From DATJGR01 sp041739525 (lineage in GTDB: Bacteria > Pseudomonadota > Gammaproteobacteria > Pseudomonadales > Azotimanducaceae), in the NCBI GenBank assembly GCA_041739525.1, contig JBGSNQ010000103.1:49785-113784 (forward strand): DNA of 64,000 bases, in the 5' to 3' direction. This document shows positions 16,406-24,730 of the stretch, one piece after another. Both the position numbers and the translations under genes were made by a program. The notes under the pieces are model-generated. The model was given only the letters and a program-made list of their open reading frames with translations. It did not search any database and was not told the origin of the DNA. Every line of letters begins with the position of its first letter. Positions within the stretch are counted from its first letter, which is position 1.

Positions 16406-16576
16406 TTCTGTTCCCTGTTCCCGTTGCATTGGAGTCTCTCGGATCTCTCCTGATGAGCGTCTATTCATAACTTGTGCCAACACCGGTTTCCGAACCTAAC
16501 GTGCTGATTTCGCTAGCGGTAATGTCGAGGGAACGTCGACTACCGGAATCGGAGCGATAGCGCGGGCCACCACACA

Positions 16577-16591
16577 TGGCGAATTTCGCCA
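16577..16591. promoter_or_regulatory. Perfect 15-base palindrome, operator-like
   Basis: TGGCGAATTTCGCCA is a perfect inverted repeat around a central T. It lies between the divergent small-membrane-protein gene (-) and the acyl-CoA synthetase gene (+), 113 bases before the latter's ATG. Symmetric sites of this length in such regions are often repressor operators, for example of TetR-type regulators of acyl-CoA genes. No regulator gene is next to it, so function is inferred from position only. Confidence 0.35.
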
Positions 16592-16610
16592 AGTATTACC
16601 GCCGCAGCTT

Positions 16611-16629
16611 GCGCCGCTCGGTGCGGCGC
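16611..16629. repeat. GC hairpin in the leader of the acyl-CoA synthetase gene
   Basis: GCGCCGC and GCGGCGC form a perfect seven-base stem with a TCGGT loop, 75 bases before the acyl-CoA synthetase start. It has no T-run. It could be an mRNA leader structure or part of an operator array with the palindrome 20 bases upstream. Confidence 0.35.
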
Positions 16630-16704
16630 GTTAGAAGAGTCCCTCGGCGCGGAAGCCGCAGTGTTCGATCAACGAAGCCGCACAGACGGTGGAAAGGGGG
16701 ACAG

Positions 16705-18336
16705 ATGGATTTTCATTTTGCGACTGCATTCGAGGTGATCGCCGACACGCTGCCGGACGATCCCGCGCTCATCTGCGGCGATACCATGCGCACCTGGAGC
16801 GAGTTCGACGACCGCGCGGCGCGGATCGCCTCGGTGCTCAATGCACACGGGCTCGGTGTCGGCTCGAAAGTGGGCATCTATCTGCACAACTCCAACGAGT
16901 ACTCCGAGGTGCACCACGGCATCTTCAAGATTCGGGGGTGCCCCATCAATGTGAACTATCGCTACAAGTCGGACGAGCTGGTGTATCTGCTCGACAATGC
17001 CGACGCCGAAGCGGTGGTGTTCCAGTCGACGTACGCGATGAGGATCTGGGAGATCCGCGAAAAGCTGCCGCGCGTGAAGTTGTGGATACAGGTCGACGAT
17101 GGCACCGAGTCCTTGCTGCACGGTGCGATCGATTTCGAACGCGCGATTCGAAGCGCGACACCTGCGCCGCGCATCGATCGCCCCGCTGACGACGTTTACA
17201 TGCTGTACACCGGCGGCACCACCGGCATGCCGAAAGGCGTGATGTATCCGAACGGCGGCTTCGCCAAAGGACTCGCCACCGGCGGTCTCGCGCTGCACGG
17301 GCTCGCCGCGCCGGAAACGCCGGAGGGGCTGCCGAATCTGGTGCGGCAGATCAAGCAGATGGGGGCACTCCCGGTCAGTCTGGCCGCATGTCCACAGATG
17401 CACGGCACCGGACTGTGGCTCGGCACGTTGTTGCCGATGATGTGCGGCGGCGCCGTGGTGACGATTTCGAAACTTGGCCTCGATCCCGACGCGTTGTTCT
17501 CGCAGGTTGAAACGCACCGCATCACCGATATCGCGATCGTCGGCGACGCGTTTGCAAAGCCGATGCTCGGCGCGCTCGATGCTGCGCAGACCAGCGGCCA
17601 ACCGTACGACTTGAGCTCGCTGAAACGGATCATTTCGAGCGGCGTGATGTGGAGTTCCGAAACGAAGCAGGGGCTCCTCAAGCATCACGACATGATGTTG
17701 ATGGACACCATGGGCTCCACCGAAGGCGGCATGGCGAGCAACGTTTCGACACGCGCGAGCAGCGCCGAAACCGCGAAATTCCAATTGAGCGAAGGCGTAC
17801 GCGTGTTCACCGACGACGGCCGCATCGTTGCGCCGGGATCGGGCGAGATCGGCAAGATCGGCCTCAGTGGTTCAGTGCCGCTCGGCTACTACAAGGATCC
17901 GAAGAAATCGGCGGAGACGTTCCGCGAAATCGATGGCGTGCGTTACAGCTTCCCCGGCGATTACGCGCGAGTGGAAGCCGATGGCACCATCACGCTGCTC
18001 GGCCGCGGCAGCATGTGCATCAACAGCGCCGGCGAGAAGGTGTATCCGGAAGAAGTCGAGGAAGTGGTGAAGCGCCATGCTGCCGTTTACGACTGCCTCG
18101 TGGTGGGCGTGCCCGACGATCGGTTCGGCGAACGCGTCGTTGCCGTCGCATCGTTGCGTGAAGGGCACGAGGCGGATCCGACGGTACTGATGGAATACAC
18201 GCGCGAGCATCTCGCGAGTTACAAAGCGCCGCGTCACGTGCTGCTGGTCGATCAGGTGCGCCGCGCGCCGAACGGCAAGGCCGATTACAAGTGGGCTAAG
18301 GCCACGGCGCTCGCGGAGCTGCGTCCGGCGTCATGA
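16705..18336 (+). CDS. Acyl-CoA synthetase (AMP-forming)
   Basis: This 543-residue ANL-superfamily enzyme activates a carboxylic acid to its CoA thioester through an acyl-adenylate. The P-loop-like YTGGTTGMPKGVMYP, the central MDTMGSTEGGM and the hinge/C-terminal GRGSMCINSAGEKVYPEEVEE with lysine in NGKADYKWA are present. It resembles the synthetases found in steroid and branched-acid catabolism, but the substrate is not readable. The start is the ATG after GAAAGGGGGAC; a longer Arg-rich reading from 16576 was rejected. It overlaps the CoA-transferase start by four bases (ATGA), so the two are coupled. Confidence 0.92.
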   Translation: MDFHFATAFEVIADTLPDDPALICGDTMRTWSEFDDRAARIASVLNAHGLGVGSKVGIYLHNSNEYSEVHHGIFKIRGCPINVNYRYKSDELVYLLDNADAEAVVFQSTYAMRIWEIREKLPRVKLWIQVDDGTESLLHGAIDFERAIRSATPAPRIDRPADDVYMLYTGGTTGMPKGVMYPNGGFAKGLATGGLALHGLAAPETPEGLPNLVRQIKQMGALPVSLAACPQMHGTGLWLGTLLPMMCGGAVVTISKLGLDPDALFSQVETHRITDIAIVGDAFAKPMLGALDAAQTSGQPYDLSSLKRIISSGVMWSSETKQGLLKHHDMMLMDTMGSTEGGMASNVSTRASSAETAKFQLSEGVRVFTDDGRIVAPGSGEIGKIGLSGSVPLGYYKDPKKSAETFREIDGVRYSFPGDYARVEADGTITLLGRGSMCINSAGEKVYPEEVEEVVKRHAAVYDCLVVGVPDDRFGERVVAVASLREGHEADPTVLMEYTREHLASYKAPRHVLLVDQVRRAPNGKADYKWAKATALAELRPAS

Positions 18337-19517
18337 GCGAACCAGCCGGGGGTCCACTCGAAGGGGTTCGCGTACTCGACCTGACGAGCATGATCTCCGG
18401 CCCGGTGGCCACGATGATGCTCGGTGATCAGGGCGCCGACGTCATCAAGGTGGAACCGCCCGGCGGCGATCTGGTGCGCAACCTCGGGCCGAACCGCGCC
18501 GGTTTTACTGCCAGCTTCGTGTCGTCGAATCGCAGCAAACGCTCGCTCGTGCTCGACCTGAAAAACGCCGAAGGTCTGGCCGCGCTCAAACGACTGATTC
18601 CGACCGCTGACGTGTTCGTGCAGAACTTCCGTCCCGGCGCCATCGAACGTATGGGGCTCGGCGAGAACGTGGTGCGTGCTTTGCGCAACGACATCGTCTA
18701 TGTCTCGATCAGTGGCTTCGGTGAAACGGGCCCATACGCACACAAGCGCGTCTACGATCCGGTGATCCAGGCGCTGTCCGGTCTCGCCGCGATACAAGCC
18801 GACCGCGACAGCGGCCGGCCTCGTATGGTTCGAACGATCATTCCCGACAAGACCACCGCGCTGACCGCGGCGCAGGCCATCACTGCGGCGCTCTTCGCGC
18901 GCGAACGCACAGGGAAGGGACAGCACGTCAAACTCGCGATGCTCGACGCGATGGTTGCGTACTTGTGGCCTGAGGGAATGACGAGCCTGACTTTCGTCGG
19001 CCGCGAAGTACAGGCTCCGCGCGCGCAGATCGCGCAGGATCTGATCTTCGAAACGACCGACGGCTTCATCACTGCGGGCGCTGTATCCGACGCCGAATGG
19101 CTCGGCATGTGTACCGCGCTCGAACGCCCCGAGTGGCTCGACGACGAACGGTTCAAAACGGCGGCCGGCCGTGTCATCCACGTACAGGTGCGCCTCGCGA
19201 TGACCGCGGAAGTCTTGAAGCAGCGCAGCAGTGCCGAGTGGCTTACGAGACTCGACCGCGAAGGTGTTCCGTGCGCGCCCGTGCTTTCGCGTGAGGAAGT
19301 AATCGAACACGAGCAGGTTCGCGTCAATGCGATGATCGAAGAACACGAACATTCGGTAGCGGGCCGTATCCGACAGCCGCGTCCGGCCGCACGCTTCAGC
19401 GCGACCCCCGCACGGATGCGACGGCCGGCGCCGCTGCTGGGCGAACAAAGCCGCGAAATACTCGAAGAGGCCGGCTTCACCGCCAGCGAGATCGACGCGC
19501 TGGTTTCAGGTCACTGA
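18333..19517 (+). CDS. CaiB/BaiF-family CoA-transferase
   Basis: A 394-residue class III CoA-transferase: PLEGVRVLDLTSMISGPVA at the N-terminus, GADVIKVEPPGGDLVR, SNRSKRSLVLDLK and NFRPGAIERMGLG are all family signatures. Such enzymes move CoA between carboxylic acids. Translational coupling to the acyl-CoA synthetase suggests the pair prepares the same acid for beta-oxidation, the synthetase with ATP and the transferase by exchange. Confidence 0.94.
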   Translation: MSEPAGGPLEGVRVLDLTSMISGPVATMMLGDQGADVIKVEPPGGDLVRNLGPNRAGFTASFVSSNRSKRSLVLDLKNAEGLAALKRLIPTADVFVQNFRPGAIERMGLGENVVRALRNDIVYVSISGFGETGPYAHKRVYDPVIQALSGLAAIQADRDSGRPRMVRTIIPDKTTALTAAQAITAALFARERTGKGQHVKLAMLDAMVAYLWPEGMTSLTFVGREVQAPRAQIAQDLIFETTDGFITAGAVSDAEWLGMCTALERPEWLDDERFKTAAGRVIHVQVRLAMTAEVLKQRSSAEWLTRLDREGVPCAPVLSREEVIEHEQVRVNAMIEEHEHSVAGRIRQPRPAARFSATPARMRRPAPLLGEQSREILEEAGFTASEIDALVSGH

Positions 19518-19545
19518 CGCTCGCTCGCACCGTCAAGCTCCCGTC

Positions 19546-19568
19546 GCGCCGTGTGTCACTCACGGCGC
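19546..19568 (+). terminator. Candidate terminator hairpin after the CoA-transferase
   Basis: GCGCCGTG and CACGGCGC form a perfect eight-base stem around a seven-base loop, 28 bases after the CoA-transferase stop and about 90 bases before the GGDEF gene. No T-run follows, so it may need Rho or may serve as an mRNA-end stabiliser. Confidence 0.45.
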
Positions 19569-19660
19569 AATGTCCCATCATCCGCGCCTGCGGGTTGTAA
19601 GTTCTCCGAACTGATCTAGATTTCATATGCAGATCAACCCACTACTGTCGGTGGAGCCGT

Positions 19661-20704
19661 ATGGCGAGCGACTTTGAAACCTCGTTGGATGATTCAGTTC
19701 AGGTCCTGAGGAAAGTCCTGCCGATGATGACGCGGCAGGGCGTCCCGACCATTCCGCAGAACTATGCGGTGTGGTTCGACTTCGTCAGCGAAAGAAACCC
19801 GGAACTGCGCCGAGAACTCGACCGGCGCATCAAAGACGGCGTGCAGTTCACCCCGGCGCTGTGCCGCCGACTTTACGAAAAGTACTACGTGGACGAGGCG
19901 CGCGCGGAAGTCGACGGCTTGCGTGAATCGATGCGCGAGGCGGTGAATACGGTCTTGCGCGAACTCGGCGACCTCGGCACCGACATCACCCACTACTCGA
20001 GTGTGCTGGACAACTGCACTGAGTCGCTCGGGCCGGATCTGACCCAGGAAGACCTGAAGACCCTGCTCACGACGCTGGCGCACGAAACGCAGGCAACCAA
20101 ACAACGCAGCGCCGAAGTGGAAACGTCGCTGAACGAAATGGGTGAGGAGCTGGCCGACCTGCGTGCACAGGTGAATCGGTTGTCGCGCGATTCGCGCACC
20201 GACGCACTGACCGGCGTTGCGAACCGTCGCGCGTTCGACGAGGGGATTCGCAAAATGATGCAGGATGCGGTCGAGAACCAGGAGAGCCTCTGCCTGGTGC
20301 TCGCGGACATCGACCATTTCAAGAAATTCAACGATGCGCACGGCCATCTCATCGGCGACGAAGTGTTGCGCTTCGTTGCGCAGGAGATGGAGCAGTGTGT
20401 GAAAGGGCGCGATCTGATGTCGCGTTACGGCGGTGAAGAATTCGCCGTGCTGTTGCCCACTACGCGCATCGAAGGCGCGTTGATGCTCGCGGAGAGCTTG
20501 CGCGCGATCATCGAGGTGGAAGGCTTCAAAGACGAAGCAACGGGCGTGTTGCACAAGGTCACCATCTCGATCGGTGTAGCCCAGTATCGATACGGCGAAG
20601 ACATCAGCACGTTCATCGAACGCGCCGACGCATGTCTGTATCGATCGAAAGACGCGGGCCGTAACCGCGTCACAGGCGAGCAGGACCTCGCGGCCGTTCA
20701 CTGA
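19661..20704 (+). CDS. Soluble GGDEF diguanylate cyclase
   Basis: This 347-residue protein has a helical N-terminal region (1-170), which starts like the domain found on several GGDEF proteins (IPQNYAVWFDFVSERNPEL), and a GGDEF domain from about 178. The active site is RYGGEEF (GGEEF 257-261), preceded by DIDHFKKFND with the second metal ligand, so it should make c-di-GMP. The inhibitory site six residues before GGEEF reads KGRD rather than RxxD, so product inhibition may be weakened. No TM segment is present. It is a possible source of c-di-GMP for the PilZ protein at the left edge, but nothing here links them directly. Confidence 0.92.
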   Translation: MASDFETSLDDSVQVLRKVLPMMTRQGVPTIPQNYAVWFDFVSERNPELRRELDRRIKDGVQFTPALCRRLYEKYYVDEARAEVDGLRESMREAVNTVLRELGDLGTDITHYSSVLDNCTESLGPDLTQEDLKTLLTTLAHETQATKQRSAEVETSLNEMGEELADLRAQVNRLSRDSRTDALTGVANRRAFDEGIRKMMQDAVENQESLCLVLADIDHFKKFNDAHGHLIGDEVLRFVAQEMEQCVKGRDLMSRYGGEEFAVLLPTTRIEGALMLAESLRAIIEVEGFKDEATGVLHKVTISIGVAQYRYGEDISTFIERADACLYRSKDAGRNRVTGEQDLAAVH

Positions 20705-20712
20705 TCCACCCA

Positions 20713-21210
20713 ATGGCCCGTATACGCGTCCACCTCGAAGTGCTCGCAGTGGCAGTCGTTCTAGTGATGCTGGTCGGCGCCACGGTCTCTAGAACGCTGG
20801 CCATGGCCGATCATACTCAGGCGCGCTCTTTCGCAACCACTGGTGCGCATTTCGTTGCCGGAATCGAAATGGTGCAGGCGGAGTCGCGACTGGCACAACG
20901 CCGCAAGTTGAATGCCGTGGGCTATCCCACCGGTGAGTCCGGCGCGTTGTTGAACGACACGGATTGCGCGTTGATCTGGCAGGAAGCGATGCGTGAAGGA
21001 AGTGCGGCGACCGAAACGTATGTCGCAGACTCCGACGGCGGTGGTGATCGTTGCGAGTTTCTGATCCAGGGCGCGACTGCGACGTCATCGATGCGAATCC
21101 TGTACTGGCCGACCGGTGCGGCAGCAGCGACGGTGTCGTTGGGGAAGGAGATGATTCGCGTGACGCGCGGCGCGCATGTACACGTGACGGTGCACGGCGT
21201 CTCCTCATAG
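20713..21210 (+). CDS. Pseudopilin-like single-pass membrane protein
   Basis: A 165-residue protein with one N-terminal hydrophobic helix (VLAVAVVLVMLVGATV) followed by a globular extracytoplasmic part. NAVGYPTGESG, DTDCALIWQEAM and two distant cysteines resemble the C-terminal halves of MSHA-type minor pilins. No prepilin-peptidase site (G|FxxxE) is visible, so this is only a similarity in layout. It begins eight bases after the GGDEF gene and may be cotranscribed; c-di-GMP often controls MSHA-type pili. Confidence 0.5.
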   Translation: MARIRVHLEVLAVAVVLVMLVGATVSRTLAMADHTQARSFATTGAHFVAGIEMVQAESRLAQRRKLNAVGYPTGESGALLNDTDCALIWQEAMREGSAATETYVADSDGGGDRCEFLIQGATATSSMRILYWPTGAAAATVSLGKEMIRVTRGAHVHVTVHGVSS

Positions 21211-21233
21211 AATGCCGTTTTCAAAGGCGTTCG

Positions 21234-22814
21234 ATGCAACTCACCCAGGGAATTCATCGCGCGGTGCAGTTGCATCCAGACAAGATCGCACTCGTGTGCG
21301 GCGATCGGTCGGTGACGTGGAGCGCATTCGCTGATCGGGTCGCACGCTTGGCGGCGGCTTTTCGAATGCGCGGCGTATCGCTGGGCGATCGCGTCGCAAT
21401 GCTCGCGAACAACAGCGATCGCTACGTCGAATTCTACTTCGCCACGTTGTGGGCCGGCGGTGTGCTGGTGCCCATCAATACGCGCTGGTCGCCGAACGAG
21501 ATGGCAGCTTGCGTCGACGACTGCGAGCCTGTGTTGCTGTTGTGCGACGCAACGCATTTCACCGCCGCGCAGGATTTGTCGCGCCGCTGCCCAAGCGTGC
21601 GGGAACTGCTGCTGGCCGATACGCCGAACGGATTTCCGAACGGATTCCCGAACGGATCCGGCGTGGTTGACTGGGAAAGCCTGATTCGCGACAACGAACC
21701 CGTGACCGATGCGCGCAGAGGCGGAGAAGACCTTGCGTGTCTCTTCTACACCGGCGGCACCACCGGCCGCGCGAAGGGTGTGATGCTGAGCCACGCCAAT
21801 TTCATGGCGAATTCGATGATGCACATCGCGAACCTCGGGTTGCACGAGGCGGCGGTGCATCTGCACGTCTCGCCGATGTTCCACGTAGCAGGCGGCGCAC
21901 GTCTCTTCAGCGTGACCGCCGCGGGTGCGACACACGCCGTGCTCGAAGCATTCGATCCGGAAGCGTTTCTATCCGCCGTCCAGCGCTTCAAAGTGACCGT
22001 AACGGTGGTCGTTCCCACGGTGTTGAACCGGCTGATCGATCACCCGACCTTAAGTCGCTACGACCTGTCGAGTCTCCAACTGCTCAGCTATGGCGCGTCG
22101 CCGATGCCGGAAGCGCTGCTCCGGCGCGCCATGCAGAGGTTGCCGGGAATTGCGTTCCTGCAGTCGTACGGCATGACCGAGCTCTCGCCCGTGGCCACGA
22201 TGCTGATGCCGCGTTACCACACGTTCGAAGGTCCGGACGCCGGATACACACGCTCGGCTGGGCAGGCGGTCTATAACGCCGACGTGGCGATCTTCGATGC
22301 CGAGGACGGGCCTGTGCCGACCGGTGGCATCGGCGAGATCTGCGTGCGCGGACCGATGGTGATGCAAGGCTATTGGCGACAACCCGAACTGACGGCCGTA
22401 GCGTTGCGTGGCGGTTGGATGCATACAGGCGACGCCGGCTACATGGATGCGCGCGGTTTCGTGTTTCTGGTCGATCGTGTCAAAGACATGATCGTCACAG
22501 GGGGCGAGAACGTGTATTCGGCCGAAGTCGAGAACGCGATCTATCAGCATCCGGCCGTGCACGAATGCGCGGTGGTCGGAGTGCCGAGCGAGGCGTGGGG
22601 CGAAGCGGTGCATGCCATCGTCGTCACAAAACCCGGGCTGAGCGTGACGGGCGAAGAGATCATCACGTTCTGTCGCGCGCGGATTGCCCACTACAAAGCA
22701 CCGAAGACGTGCGAGGTGCGGCGCGAAGAGCTGCCGAAGAGTGGTGCGGGAAAAATCCTCAAAGCCGATCTGCGCAAGCCGTTCTGGACGGACACCGCGC
22801 GAGGGATCAACTGA
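21234..22814 (+). CDS. Acyl-CoA synthetase (long-chain type)
   Basis: A 526-residue ANL enzyme with CLFYTGGTTGRAKGVMLSH (phosphate loop), LQSYGMTELSP, GYMDARGFVFLVDRVKDMI and the C-terminal lysine in KSGAGKILKADLR. It forms acyl-CoA from a carboxylic acid, ATP and CoA. The segment NGFPNGFPNG near residues 131-140 is a short in-frame duplication of a 12-base unit. The start (MQLTQGIH) is an ATG after the pilin-like gene; a longer reading inside that gene was rejected. Its stop overlaps the DUF3187 start (TGATG). Confidence 0.92.
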   Translation: MQLTQGIHRAVQLHPDKIALVCGDRSVTWSAFADRVARLAAAFRMRGVSLGDRVAMLANNSDRYVEFYFATLWAGGVLVPINTRWSPNEMAACVDDCEPVLLLCDATHFTAAQDLSRRCPSVRELLLADTPNGFPNGFPNGSGVVDWESLIRDNEPVTDARRGGEDLACLFYTGGTTGRAKGVMLSHANFMANSMMHIANLGLHEAAVHLHVSPMFHVAGGARLFSVTAAGATHAVLEAFDPEAFLSAVQRFKVTVTVVVPTVLNRLIDHPTLSRYDLSSLQLLSYGASPMPEALLRRAMQRLPGIAFLQSYGMTELSPVATMLMPRYHTFEGPDAGYTRSAGQAVYNADVAIFDAEDGPVPTGGIGEICVRGPMVMQGYWRQPELTAVALRGGWMHTGDAGYMDARGFVFLVDRVKDMIVTGGENVYSAEVENAIYQHPAVHECAVVGVPSEAWGEAVHAIVVTKPGLSVTGEEIITFCRARIAHYKAPKTCEVRREELPKSGAGKILKADLRKPFWTDTARGIN

Positions 22815-23788
22815 TGTATCGCACGGTTTCACTGGTCGCTGTGCTCGTGTTTGCCTCGGTGGCAGTTGCCGACGATGCGCCGCTACGCATACGCAATCTC
22901 GCCCCGGCGTCGGGGATTTACGGCCAGCCGGTGGCATTTGGAGGTGAGGTGCTGTCGACCGGCTACGAGCTGACGTTCAACACCCAAATCGCCAACAACT
23001 TCACCAGTGCCGCGAACGACGACACGCTCGCCTTCTTCGATGGTGAGACCACCTACCTGACATACGGATATCGTCAGGCGATCGCGGAACGATTCGAATT
23101 CGGCGTCGAACTACCGTGGGTCATACACGACGGCGGCTTCATGGATCACACGATCCAGCGCTTTCACAGCGTCTTCGGCATGCCCAACAACGGCCGGCGC
23201 GAGGCGGATCTCAACAAAATCGACTACTACATTTCGGATCAGAACAAGGTGTATGTCGACTTCCAGGATCAGAAGGACGGATTGGGCGACGTGCGCCTCA
23301 CCGGCGGTTATCAGATTTTGCGCGACTCAGAGCGGTCGTTGGCAGTGCGTACGCTCGTGAAGCTGCCAACCGGCGATGCGGACAAGCTCACCGGATCGGG
23401 CGCCACCGATGTGGCGGCGTGGCTCGACTACACCGACCGCGAATTGTTGGCGCGGTTTCGTTTGTCGATGACCGCAGCGGCCGGCTTCATCGTTCTGGGC
23501 GAAGGTGACCTGATGCCGCACCAGCAGAATCGCATGGCGGGCTGGGGTCACTTCGGGCTCAGCTATCCGTTGACCGACGCCGTGACGCTGAAAGGGCAGC
23601 TCGACTATCAGAGCCAGCTGATCGACGCATCCATCGACCAACTCGGCGGCGCCGCGTTGCAGGGGACGTTCGGTTTCAGCTGGCAGGTGACGCCACGATT
23701 CTGGTCCGATCTCGCCATGGCCGAAGATCTGACGGCGGACAGCACGTCCGATGTGATGGTGCAGCTGCTGATCGGTACGAAATTCTGA
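22814..23788 (+). CDS. DUF3187 family outer-membrane-like protein
   Basis: A 324-residue protein with a signal peptide (LVAVLVFASVAVADD) and a beta-rich body that looks like an outer-membrane barrel. The pattern RFEFGVELPWVIHDGGFMDHTI and FHSVFGMPNNGRREAD is that of the DUF3187 family, found in many gammaproteobacteria and without assigned function. Translational coupling to an acyl-CoA synthetase suggests it may let a fatty or aromatic acid cross the outer membrane; that is inference. It is convergent with the thioesterase genes, 19 bases away. Confidence 0.8.
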   Translation: MYRTVSLVAVLVFASVAVADDAPLRIRNLAPASGIYGQPVAFGGEVLSTGYELTFNTQIANNFTSAANDDTLAFFDGETTYLTYGYRQAIAERFEFGVELPWVIHDGGFMDHTIQRFHSVFGMPNNGRREADLNKIDYYISDQNKVYVDFQDQKDGLGDVRLTGGYQILRDSERSLAVRTLVKLPTGDADKLTGSGATDVAAWLDYTDRELLARFRLSMTAAAGFIVLGEGDLMPHQQNRMAGWGHFGLSYPLTDAVTLKGQLDYQSQLIDASIDQLGGAALQGTFGFSWQVTPRFWSDLAMAEDLTADSTSDVMVQLLIGTKF

Positions 23789-23807
23789 CGGGTCGGACTA
23801 CGGTCTC

Positions 23808-24245
23808 TTAGGCGGGAGTCAATAGAAAGTGACCGTGCGACGCCGCTACCGGCGCGCTTCGCGATTCCTGCCAGATCTCGGTTCGCACGTTCGCCACTCT
23901 GCGGCCGTGGCGCGTAACGATCGCACGACCGTACGTTTCAACCGGCCTGCCCGAGCGTAGATAGTCGATCGAAATATCGATTGTCTTCGGCAACCGTTCG
24001 CACGAGGTATCGAACAGCAGTTGCACGATCGAGGTGATCTCGAGGAACGCGCCGATCACACCGCCATGCAGCGCGCGCAACTGCGTATTGCCGACGAGGT
24101 GATCGCTGAACGGCAGAATCGTCGTGATTTCATTGCCTTTTCGGTCGACATCGATACCGAGGAAGCGCGCATAGGGCAAATGCTCCACGAGCGCCTGCAT
24201 GTCCTGCGCACGGCCTTGTTCGCGCAACTCCGCGAGAATTTTCAT
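23808..24245 (-). CDS. PaaI-like hotdog thioesterase
   Basis: A 145-residue hotdog-fold protein of the PaaI type: LRALHGGVIGAFLEITSIV, then TIDISIDYLRSG and AIVTRHGRRVANVRTEIWQ. The HGG motif and following acidic residue fit acyl-CoA thioesterases that hydrolyse phenylacetyl- or aryl-CoA. The upstream gene is a second hotdog protein overlapping by four bases, so they probably form a heteromeric or alternating pair. Confidence 0.86.
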   Translation of the reverse strand: MKILAELREQGRAQDMQALVEHLPYARFLGIDVDRKGNEITTILPFSDHLVGNTQLRALHGGVIGAFLEITSIVQLLFDTSCERLPKTIDISIDYLRSGRPVETYGRAIVTRHGRRVANVRTEIWQESRSAPVAASHGHFLLTPA

Positions 24246-24673
24246 GTGCGCGGCGCCGCCTTGGTGCCGAGCATGAACGTGGCAACGGAGCTGGCGATCG
24301 GATCGTTGCGATCATCGTGATAGGCGATGGCGCGAACGAACGCGACGTTGCTGGTCGTCCGGTAGCAATGCGCTTCAGCGATCAGATCCTGGCGCGGTTG
24401 CGCGGGTCGCATGTAGTCGATGCGCAGATCGAGCGTGGCCATAGAGCGTTCTTCGGCGCCATCTTCCGGTTCGCTGCGCACCGCCATGCCGGACGCGTTA
24501 TCGAGCAGCGCAGTGATCACGCCACCGTGGATCACGCCGGTGTCGGGGTCGCCGACGAGGTGCTCCGCATAAGGCACCCGCACGACGCAACTGAGCTTCC
24601 CGCGCGAGACCAGCGTCATGCCGATGGCGGCCGCGTGAGGGATGTGCGCGAGATGGTCTTCGAGGTCTGACAT
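24242..24673 (-). CDS. PaaI-like hotdog thioesterase (first of a pair)
   Basis: A 143-residue hotdog protein with TGVIHGGVITALLDNASGM, TLDLRIDYMRPAQP and FVRAIAYHDD; it is paralogous to the downstream gene. I placed the start at the ATG giving MSDLEDHL; the reading that extends a further 60 codons upstream lies opposite the acyl-CoA synthetase start and has unlikely composition. The gene is divergent from the synthetase at 24731, 57 bases apart, which suggests shared promoter control of acyl-CoA formation and hydrolysis. Confidence 0.86.
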   Translation of the reverse strand: MSDLEDHLAHIPHAAAIGMTLVSRGKLSCVVRVPYAEHLVGDPDTGVIHGGVITALLDNASGMAVRSEPEDGAEERSMATLDLRIDYMRPAQPRQDLIAEAHCYRTTSNVAFVRAIAYHDDRNDPIASSVATFMLGTKAAPRT

Positions 24674-24730
24674 GCGCGTAGTGTAGCGGCTACACTCGCC
24701 ATCCACAGTCCATTCGGTGGGAGTTAGTCG

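Noticed and set aside
20922..21935. A 337-codon minus-strand open frame
   Set aside because: It lies opposite the pilin-like and acyl-CoA synthetase genes and has no recognisable domain.
22373..22813. An extended start of the DUF3187 frame within the acyl-CoA synthetase gene
   Set aside because: The signal peptide begins at 22814, and the earlier part is a shadow of the synthetase.
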